From Phoronis australis (taxonomy: Eukaryota > Phoronida > Phoronidae): 62,000 nt of DNA. The notes below the pieces were generated by a model. It was not told the DNA's origin. It saw nothing but the letters and a program-made list of their open reading frames with translations, and ran no database searches. The DNA is taken from contig NMRA01000013.1 of NCBI GenBank assembly GCA_002633005.1, positions 1,206,618 to 1,268,617 on the forward strand, written 5' to 3'. Shown in pieces: positions 52,991 to 62,000 of this stretch; the first letter of the stretch is position 1; every line of letters begins with the position of its first letter. The position numbers and the translations under genes were made by a program.

Positions 52991-55900
52991 ATTTACCAGC
53001 GTTTTAAGTAATTGTTTCAAAGAAAAACCTTTAAACTGAACATTAGCATAGTTATTATTACCTTTTGTTCTTATTCAGTACGCAACATAACAGAGAGACC
53101 TTTTCTCTAAATAGTTGACCAGTCGCCAGCCAGATGTCAGCTTAAGTTTAGTGACCGACCAGTGGCACGGAGAAGTGTGGCCGGCCTCCACTACCAACAC
53201 GCAGGGCGTACAGGTGTTTACAAATTGTGTACCGTATGGTGTACCAACAGTAATAATCACTTTTCACTGAGAACGCCAAAATGCTTAATGGGAATTAAAA
53301 CGAATCAAAACGAGAATTTTTGGGTTTGCGGAAGTTTTGATAAATGTTAGGTCATAATATGTCTTTTAAGAGACTTCGGAATATCATTTTGGAAAATAGT
53401 CGACCATTTACGGAGCAGAAAATTGAAATCACAGTAACATATCGCTATTGTTCACCTTGTTCGCCAATTGTTAAGTTTTCACTTTATATCGTTTATTGAA
53501 ATGTCCATAATTTAAAACATTTCAAGCACAAACCAAAATGACTAAAACATTTGCGCACTGGTTCACTCACAAAATCTCACACAATAGCACTTACCTAACT
53601 AATGAACAGCGACATTAGGGGAAATCGAATGAAAAACTTAGAATTGAAGCTGACAATGAAAACAATTATACACTTTTCGGTAATGATCAAGATAGCGGTG
53701 AATTTTAAATCAGAATTTTACATCAATCCCATCAGAAATGCAACCGGTAGCACGCGTACAAAGTGCAGCGATAGAGAGTAATCAATAAAAGACGTGTAAT
53801 CTGACCAAAAAATCTCGAATACTTTGAGAACGGTAAATCAAAACGAGAAACCGATGGCACAATGCAGCTGAAGCTTGACGAGATCCACTCACGTGTCGAT
53901 TTTAAGAAAAATTCGACAAGAGACGCTGGAGATATGGCAAGAAACAAACAATCAATTATAGAGCTGTAACCAGAAAGGTATATTGAAGCTGTCATAAATT
54001 TTTTGAATAACCCGAGAACGAAACATCGGATAAAAAGCGGAAACATACTCTCAAAGATTACCTCAATATCTGTTTAAATAATGAGTTTCAAAGGAATTTA
54101 AAAAAAGTCATTTAAAAAAGGCACAAATATCTTAAAAACCGAGAGTCTTAGATTAAAAATGTTACAGTTCATCTAGCAGAGTATTTCATACTGAATCCAT
54201 CGACCAGTTTTTGTAATGTTTGTTCAATCAGTTTACAATACACCTCTAGGTCAAATGAAAAACACAAAATGGCAGCCAGAGTCGTCATTTTGAATGTAAA
54301 GTTCACGTAAAAGTAAACCATTGCGCATGATCATCAGAGAAATAAAATACTTCCAAACTGCAATCATTGCAAACATATCGGAGAAAATGTGTTTTGGGCA
54401 AAAATAGAGGTACCTCATTAAAAAGGTAGCAATATCCACTTGAAAAGAGACTGAAACTTCGAATATCTGTAGCAAGCGTGTTATTTGATATACGTGGAAA
54501 TTTTGAGAAAGATGTGATAAAAATGCGGGCTTCAGAATCCTTCAAGTGTGATTTTGATAGCAAAATGGTCGCTACGTCCACCAACTTAAATCTGATCGTG
54601 ACAAAAAACTTCGAGCCATTCACAAAACAGTACCTGTGTATAAATTTCATGTCGATCGAATAAAAAATGCCACCTGTGCGTGCGAACTAACAAAAAGCTA
54701 ACGACAACACAACACACTTGAAGAAATTTGTAGAAATTCAATTCTACGAGTAATACGTTTTCAAACTATCAAAGGATGGAGTTTGTATAAGCCATTGTTT
54801 TTTCGTCGTTCTAGTAATACCTGACGTATTTCATAAAAGCGTTAAACCACAATTTCAAGCTCATACATTTGGCACTTTAATTAAATTGCACCCAAATAGT
54901 ATCAAAATATCTTGTGACACTTGCTGTTAGACTCGGGTGGCAAGGTCAGTAGAGGATTAAGCAGGCTGTCCTNCCCCCCCCCCCCCATTAGGTCAGTTGA
55001 CATTAGATTTTTTTAAAAGTCAAAGACAAAATCATTATTATTAAAGTTCGAGATCACGCGCAAGTTCAGAGAAGGATTTTGGACCCAGATAGATTGTTCA
55101 TGTCAAAAGCGAATATGAAGCCAGCTGGCGATCAGCGTTGGCAGAACCGCAAATCTCAATTGATTTGGAAAAATCTTGATAATTTGATTAGATGCTAAGG
55201 CATAAAAAAATTATCTACGGTAATGAAATTGCTGGTAAGTGAAAAACTGGCGTTTTTGACGGAATTCTCGTCAAACTTATGCCATAAAGCAATTAAATTT
55301 AAAACAATTAATGCCTATCGCGCTCGACCGTCAATGAAGATTAATTAAAGATACTTTCTCCGCTTCTTTTCGTTAAAAACTTCATCAGCGGAATTTGACT
55401 GAAAAGCAGTCTGGGACATTCCTCCGACCCGTAATGTTTTCAAATAAACTAGAATACGTAATTATCAAAATAATTTGTTGGTGTACCAACACAATTGAAG
55501 GGCAATGATATTTAGCTTTTATGTATTGCCAGTAAAAACGCAGTTTGTAATTTAGTAAATCTTCCTAGTATTTTAGTGATGAGAATCTTTCCATGATTTA
55601 AATTGGTGAAAACGATGGAAAGAGTACGTACCTTTAAATTCTACAATAAACATGCCAGGTATCTTTCCTGAGCAGGTACAAGTACACTCCGTAGATACAA
55701 AAGCGCTCGCTGCGCTGAACATGCTCGATACGAAGTTCGCCTATTTCCGTGTGACGTTATCATGTACATTACTACATAGAGTAGTATCAGCAGACCTTTG
55801 AAACGTATTTGGCGGGATTTCCTTATTATCGAATAAATTGAAATACTTAGGCTATCCCGTCAATCTCCGAGGCTATGCGGATAGGCACTGAGATCGTGGC

Positions 55901-58475
55901 AATCGTCTCCATCGCATCTCCGGTTCAATTAATTAACAACAGATTTTAAAGGTTACTGTGAATCTTGTTCACCAGGTTGAAATAAGTGCAAATATCTTAT
56001 ATTCTGTTAGCTCTAACTCCTACAATGTATATATTTTCTGAAAGGTGAATAATTTTCCTAACACAATATATTTTTCTTATTTACTTGTCTTTACTTTTTC
56101 ACGAGATCTGCGTTTTTAGTAAAAAATTGAACAGATTTTAAAAATATTGTTACACCGTTTATATTGGTTTTTTGTTAACATGTTGATAACGGCTGTTTCA
56201 AGGGAACTGTGTCTCAGATTTTTGAAATGGGTCTTAATTTTTGATTATCGACTTTTTAGAGCATTTTGACCAAAAAACGGCCGTACCCTTGATTTTTGAA
56301 GACTTCTTTCCGAAAGACTAGGATCTATTTTGCAAACTTCGCACTAAGAATTAGTTCTCAAGGTCACAACGATAATCTCGCGGTACAATATATATATTTA
56401 TGTTCGAAGTATGTCCCGAAAATAATAGGTAGGTAGGTTACAATAAACAGCGCTTGCATATCACTAAATAAATGTTTCATAGCGCGTATGTTTGACAAGA
56501 ACTGAGTTTTAGTGCAATGAAAGCAGGGTGTCGTGAAAATGGCGTTCTGGCTTTCAAGGTAAGATTGATATGATTGGTTCAAAAGTGTATTGCCTGGACA
56601 CGAGTTTCTTCCAAGTTTTCAAGAAGTGGCGAGGAGGTTAAAATGTCTGAACAATTTTAAAACTGGCCGATTGATCGTTTGAATACGGCGGGCAGTGAAG
56701 TTAGTGGTGAATGGTCCCAGTGGAGGAAAGAAATTGTGATCTTCAGTACATTCGCCGTTATGTTTTTAGGTCATTGAGAACTGTTCTAGTTCCTTAAAAT
56801 TCCGTTAGAAAAGAGGAAGGTGCCATTTGGCGCCAAAAACGCTTCTCAAGCTCCACTTATTTTGCATTATTACGTTGTACGGAAAATGCCGAATATTGTA
56901 TCGAATGAGCGTGGTGCTGACCTATTTGTTGAAATCATCATTTTGTCATATATCAACAACACTAGGATTTCATATACTTTCATTTATTTAACCATAAGTC
57001 CCATTCACGCCAGTGAAATTTTTGCAAACAAATGTTTTTTTTTCAGAAAAAAATCACGAATTAGAGTGTGCTCCTGAAACTGTATTATATAAAAGTCTGC
57101 AATCTATTGGTTTTTGAAAAACCAAATTGAAAACAATTGCACTGTATAGTAGATGGCAATCAAATGTGCCAGTGTAAAGCTTATTTTGAATATTTGAGTC
57201 ATTTGTTGGTATCCGCCGATATATTGCAAAGACCACATTGGGCTCTGGAATAAAATTTGCTTTTTTGCTTATAGACCTGTGCAGGCGTCAAAACCGGGAG
57301 ACTGCCATTACGTGATCACGTGACCACGCGACATTAAGGTACTGAAACCAGTCCAGTTCAGCACCAGCGATAGCGTAGAGTTGAAGCATATTTAAACCAT
57401 TTAAATCACGGCAGAGTCGGTCCAGGGGAGATAACTCTGCGGGATCGCTTGGGAGAAAGGTTTCTACACAGGAGTGCACACGCAGATAAAATATCCATAA
57501 GTGAAAAGTGAAATACACACGTACTTTTGGGCATTAATTGTTGTTTTACAATGGACTATCACTAATTCAGTGCTTCGCAAATTACACCTCCCATAAGTCA
57601 CGACCCCTTAGGCTGCCCCAGAAATCATCTCGACTACTTGTCAACAGTATACAGTGAGGTCTTGTAGAAGTTGTAAACAACATCAAGGCATCACAGGTGA
57701 GAAGCAAAAGTGCACATTTTGCAGTACCTCATCTTATGCATAATTCTCACACTACCGTACAAATGAAAGAATCAGTTCTATACGATTATTATAGTACAGA
57801 GAAGTCCACTTGTGTCTCCATAGGCAGATCCAAGGGGGTCCGGACCACTTTTCCCCTTGATTTTAGTGATATCAAATCTAGAATTTTCAAATTGTTGACT
57901 TGGACCCTTCCTTTCTAAAAAATACTTGATCCGACCCCTCCTTTTAAAAAATCCTGGATCCGCCCTGGTCTGTAACAGTAATTCACTACTTATTACTGAA
58001 AAGGTGCTAAAACATCACCAATAACTAGTCCGTTGCATAAAAATAATTTCCAAGATATTCCATTTTTAAAAGCTGATTACAGTATTGCAAGTAATCCTGG
58101 CTATCCCAAATGTTGCATTGTGATATCTAAAATGCATAAGTCATTTTTGTCATGAAATTTGATAAAATAAAATTCCACTTGATGGCCATGTGGTGTGTTA
58201 AATAAGAGAAGAATATCTGTACAGTGTGTATGGGTCCACCTTATTGACTACATAGCAGTACAAGGGAGAATGGGTTGGCCCATGAGACGGTGCGGTGAGT
58301 TTTGCTTGTAGCTTTCACAGAAGCACGCAGATGTGATGTGCAGTTACAACAACCTCAAATCAAGGTTTTCACATTTTGCGGCACACGTTTCAACGAAACA
58401 TTTGAAAAAAGTGACTATTGCTTGAAGCAAAGGTCATCTGACATAGTGTTAACCATCATCTGACAGTTGACTTAG
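52991..58475. other. Long AT-rich stretch, no supported gene
   Basis: Several 60-115 codon frames on both strands (53.7-54.7 kb, 56.4-57.9 kb), none with recognised motifs or good splice borders. A C run at 54974-54986 follows an unresolved base. At 57810-57970, three related GGATCCG.CC..TTTTTAAAAAAT words suggest a fragment of a low-copy repeat. Confidence 0.35.
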
Positions 58476-58604
58476 TCACACCTTGCCACTAGGTGGCATG
58501 CTGGATTCACACGACACAGCCCACGGGAGACGTTCACGCCTCCCAACTTCCATTATGCTGGCAAAGTTCTCATCACGATTGAACAATCCTCCAAAGATGT
58601 ACGG
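58476..58604 (-). CDS. Terminal coding exon, unrecognised protein
   Basis: Minus strand: a strong acceptor (CACTGTTTTCTTTTAG) is followed by 42 codons, PYIFGGLFNRDENFASIMEV.. ..GRRERLPWAVSCE.., and stop TGA at 58476. The codon pattern and pyrimidine tract make this one of the clearest hidden exons in the window. I do not recognise the family. The sequence just before the stop, GCCACCTAGTGGCAAGG, is also a CTCF-like core in antisense. Further candidate exons lie upstream on the same strand (59.1, 59.8, 61.3 kb). Confidence 0.55.
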   Translation of the reverse strand, partial: PYIFGGLFNRDENFASIMEVGRRERLPWAVSCESSMPPSGKV

Positions 58605-58635
58605 CTAAAAGAAAACAGTGAACTTAGAATCAGTG

Positions 58636-58876
58636 CTTTGTTTCATGAAGAGGGACTCATGCTCCAAACAGCTATTTCTGAAAAATAATCAAATCTCACT
58701 TAAGCAAAAGTACAAAGTTTCTAAGTATACCTATAACTGCTACTGAGATAACTTGTATAAATTACTTCTACTGTGTGATGTGCTATAAATAACATGGCTA
58801 AACCTAATTTTCAGCACGCAAGTGAAAAGGGGACATTAGACCAAATTTCTTCAGTCACTTTTCATGAAATAGACCC
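58636..58876. mobile_element. MITE with TTTCATGAA ends
   Basis: Left end TTTGTTTCATGAAGAGGG and right end CTTTTCATGAAATAGACCCC form imperfect inverted repeats. The interior (58694-58800) matches part of 7347-7450, and the right end resembles the start of the 13.8-kb MITE in reverse. It lies in the intron directly upstream of the 58.5-kb exon. Confidence 0.5.
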
Positions 58877-59147
58877 CAGATTGTTCAAATCTAGCTCAGA
58901 CAATCTAAATTCATAATTGTTAGCTGTATCCTCGATCAATTCTCACAACAAATATCTCAGTTCATTTTATGAGGGGATGAAATTTCCAATTCTTAAAGAT
59001 TCTTGAGATTCACTAGAAAGGTGGCAGACGTTAGTACTAGATGAAGGTGAACATAGCAGCAAATGCATTTATCCCATACGCCTTGAAATAAGTTGAGTGC
59101 AATACGACCATGTGATATTGTTTTCCGTATTGCACTTCCGGGACTAC

Positions 59148-59228
59148 TTTAAAGGTGTCCTCTGACATGGAAAGTTCAAAAGGTAGGTCAATGTCAACTC
59201 GTCGTCATTAGCCAGCTCCATCATCAAA
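59148..59228 (-). CDS. Candidate internal exon, unrecognised
   Basis: Minus strand: TTTTGGGAAAG, then LMMELANDDELTLTYLLNFP.. ..CQRTPLK, then TTTAAA|GTAGTC. Incoming and outgoing phases are both 2. This does not fit the phase-0 start of the 58.6-kb exon, so either the donor is wrong or another exon lies between. Confidence 0.3.
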
Positions 59229-59741
59229 CTTTCCCAAAATAGTTTAAAGTAGTAAAATAGCAGCACTATAAATAACACTCAACACGCAATCAGGTCCCAA
59301 ACGTAACATCTGGTACAAAACTGATAATTTTATGACACTTCTGTCTCAGTTTTATTGAGTTGCTGAATATTATATCGTCAGCAACTCAGGCACTGATTCC
59401 TCGGTAACTACAATGTTAAATATTTTTTATTTAATTATTTTCAGGAAATGTTACAAGTTCAATGTACAATTACTGTTGTTTTCATATTTGTTAACTCTTT
59501 TTAAGTAATAGATGTCTTTTTGTAGAAAAAACTTGAAACCTAATACGCAAGCACATACATATTGGATGTGATCCACATCCTAAACAGTCTGGTGAAGTAT
59601 TAAAAAAATCTGCCGAATAAATGAAAGAAACTTAAGAAGAATTTGAAGCGTATGGGATAAATACAAAATGTACCACGACTGGCATAGATAACTTAATATC
59701 CCACTCAACATTATTAGGTGTATCGACCTTGACCTTCCATC

Positions 59742-59950
59742 TCAGTCGATACATGGAATAATGTCTCGTGGGACATTACGCCACACTCGGTACGTTTTGT
59801 GTATTTCCTTCAGGATTTTCTGGGACAAATTTGCAGACCGACCTAATCCTTTGTCTGGGAATGTTGTCAACAGGTCAAAGATCACAGTATTGTCAGTGAA
59901 TGAAAGGCATCCTGTTCGTGATCCTATTCCACACTTTACAAACACAGAGA
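59742..59950 (-). CDS. Candidate coding exon, unrecognised
   Basis: Minus strand: TATTCAACTTTGCAAG, then an open frame with SVFVKCGIGSRTGCLSFTDN.. and ..TTFPDKGLGRSANLSQKIL, then KEIHKTYRVWRNVPRDI, ending at TGA 59742. A donor-like TGGC|GTAATG would end it earlier. The amino-acid composition is clearly protein-like. Family not identified; likely part of the same minus-strand gene as the 58.5-kb exon. Confidence 0.45.
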
Positions 59951-60089
59951 CTTGCAAAGTTGAATAGTCAAGGAATATACCTTTACAAAAATGTCTAAGT
60001 TTGCTACGTCACATTATGTTCCAAATGGAAAACTGCTTGGAATACAACATAAGAAACATCTAAATGAAAAATTTCTCATCAAAAACAAC

Positions 60090-60215
60090 TTTTTATTTAG
60101 CTTTTTTAAGTTCACCTTTTCTCTGCTGGCGACGCGGACGAGGATGGCCATTCCACTTCCAGGGAGTATAGCAAAGGGTTTATACTGGAAATACAATGCA
60201 ATCTGGTAAACAATA
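60090..60215 (-). CDS. Candidate 3' exon with ambiguous frame
   Basis: Minus strand: ATTGTTTACCAG and ATTGTATTTCCAG are both acceptor-like. After the second, one frame reads INPLLYSLEVEWPSSSASPA.. EKR and stops; another reads YKPFAILPGSGMAILVRVAS and continues. An AATAAA word follows the first stop within 20 bp. The frame cannot be decided. Confidence 0.2.
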
Positions 60216-61260
60216 CGATGAACAGCGCAATACAATATAAATACAATACAAACATACTTGATGACACACAAAATAATCTACAAGAAAGTAAATCAGAACA
60301 AAACAGAACAAAACAAAGCTGCATTTTCAGAAGGTCACAAAGGTTAGTATGCCATCAAATGCAAAAATATATATTTAAAACAGAATTTCAGAAATACCCC
60401 ATTAAATACGTATTACTGGCCAATCGTAGCTTCAAATAGTTAGCATGATGTCATATAGTAATGAGTAGCAAAGTTCATGACCAGCGCAAAAATGTCATGG
60501 CTACCAGCATGAAATTCCATCGTTGGTTCCCGCCTCAAAGGATATTTTTAACTTCTTAGACTTTTGGCTTTTTTTTGGGTGGCATGCAGTCAAAAATGGT
60601 TAAAACATTGTTTTCTGCAACCTTTGAACTTCATTAGCATCTTCTGAACATTCTAAAATAATTTTCCAAGAAAGCATCCAAAAATGACAAAATTTGGTTC
60701 AGATATGACAATTTCAGCTTGCCATAGTCTATTTTAAGTAAAATGTCAAGCGCAGCCTAGCAATGAGGGACCATCAGACGTTTGCAAAATAAAAAACTTC
60801 CGCAACTTTTAACTTTGAATGATCTCAAATTTTACCCAGGTCAGCACTTATGACTTCTGTGTTCTCTCAGCACCAAACCTTGAAACAATTTACTTTTTGC
60901 TCGTCTAGTGAAGAAATAGAGAGGACACTGCTGGAAGAGGACCTATCACTCAATTGTCTAAAATTTTTAAAAATTTTAGTAATCCGGTGTTGTCAAATGC
61001 TGCCAAGTTGATGACATTAAAAAAAGTTGAAAGTTGGGATGAGTGCGTGAGATTTGTCGGAGTGCAGCTCTACTTTAAACTATTTAAACCTAAATATTTA
61101 CGAGTTAAAGCCCACTATGAACGGCGACAGAAAATTTAACTTTGCATTTAGCATGGTTTATATCGTGTAGCTATTAGCATACGGATTTGGTAAAATCTTA
61201 ATGAGCACTTGCATCAATGTGTTAAGCATCTGAGAAATAGAGATAATGCAATTCTAGTAA

Positions 61261-61662
61261 CTATTTTTGTCTCAAATTGTGTTCTACTATGTTTTTAAAG
61301 TATTGCTTAGAACACTGTTGAGTCCAGTAAAACACCAAAGCAAGTGGATCACAAATTTCCCTACTGACCTTCTCTAAAGCCTCTATCTCTGCTAAAGGTA
61401 GCGTCAGTGTCTGGTTCTGTGATGCTACGCCAGTCTTTTCCCAACACAGAAAGCTGAAAAACAAAATACACCTAGGACTGCATGCCATGTAAACAAACAT
61501 CTCATTCTTGTCAATTGAAAACTGATGCTTCTTCACAACATGGGAGTTAGTGGCTCCACAGAAAGTGCAGCACTCACCTAAAGTAATTGGACTAGACATG
61601 GTTTCACCATCACCATGACGACTAATTCTGTTTACCATGAAAATAAGGCAATGGCCTTCCAT
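61261..61662 (-). CDS. Candidate coding exon with cysteine cluster, unrecognised
   Basis: The minus-strand frame runs from 61662 to a stop at 61261 and encodes up to 133 residues. An acceptor-like TTACTTTAG at 61578 suggests the true exon starts GECCTFCGATNSHVVKKHQF. The C-terminal part reads LTLPLAEIEALEKVSREICD.. ..YWTQQCSKQYFKNIVEHNL. A TTTTGTTTTTCAG tract at about 61454 is a second acceptor-like site inside the frame. The CxxC start could bind zinc, but I cannot name a domain. Confidence 0.4.
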   Translation of the reverse strand: MEGHCLIFMVNRISRHGDGETMSSPITLGECCTFCGATNSHVVKKHQFSIDKNEMFVYMACSPRCILFFSFLCWEKTGVASQNQTLTLPLAEIEALEKVSREICDPLALVFYWTQQCSKQYFKNIVEHNLRQK

Positions 61663-62000
61663 GACTCACCCTTGTGTCAAAATTGTTAGTGTAGAACAGC
61701 AGTGCCAACTTGTCAACTTTCTGGTGAATTCCCAGACAGTTCAATAATGATTACTACTGTGACCCTGAATTTCACTTGCACATAGCCAACATGACAGGGA
61801 ATGAATTCTGTGTCATTTCATTTCATTACTTTTGGCGTGTATCGTAGCTTATACCCCCTCCCCCTCTGCCATCACCCATCATTAAGATATAAATCCCCCT
61901 GTCCAGTCTCTAATTACGTCATCACAGCCAACACCCCCTATTTAGACAGTGATGGTGTGGGGCTCGTTTGTCTGCACATGTTTATAGGGTAAGCCCAGTG
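61663..62000. other. Right edge, no supported gene
   Basis: Pyrimidine-rich sequence with CCCCTCCCCC words near 61855. No gene or repeat recognised. Confidence 0.3.

Overview
This is animal nuclear DNA. Genes are split by introns with GT..AG sites. Intergenic DNA is AT-rich and crowded with decayed non-LTR retrotransposons (LINEs), small inverted-repeat elements and minisatellites. There is one assembly gap of 708 N (36330-37037). The gene set fits a marine invertebrate, perhaps a hemichordate or a lophotrochozoan: a Toll-like receptor with two cysteine clusters, and a somatomedin-B/7TM orphan receptor. The species cannot be fixed from the sequence alone.

Layout. 0-6.4 kb: a THAP-like relic, two imperfect palindromes and a 3.3-kb DNA transposon with terminal inverted repeats. 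6.7-13.3 kb (+): a calponin-homology (CH) gene pieced together from four small exons; its introns hold two copies of a MITE and a LINE tail. 13.8-19.4 kb: MITEs, a decayed tRNA-like unit and unexplained DNA. 19.4-26 kb (-): a possible terminal exon, then a clear two-exon receptor whose exons join in phase to give about 844 residues (signal peptide, somatomedin-B-like module, two CALCN cysteine motifs, seven membrane spans). 26.5-27.1, 33.3-34.2, 35.5-36.0 and 43.9-45.2 kb: blocks of a modular repeat in which each ~140-bp module carries a CTCF-like core. 27.2-31.2 kb (-): a decayed LINE split by a younger insertion with an intact 506-codon ORF. That ORF joins a restriction-like endonuclease domain, of the kind found at the C-terminus of R2-type LINEs, to a complete ubiquitin-specific protease domain. 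32.4 kb: a TATA promoter-like start with a splice donor. 38.1-40.3 kb (+): an intronless Toll-like receptor; a decayed copy of its LRR region lies at 45.26-45.77 kb. 41.9-62 kb: scattered candidate short exons, mostly on the minus strand, two minisatellites and a LINE tail.

The best candidate for something new is the endonuclease-deubiquitinase fusion at 29.0-30.5 kb. Next is the dispersed repeat that seeds periodic CTCF-like sites around the TLR locus. Exon models rest on reading frames, splice signals and phase only; no alignment or transcript data were available.
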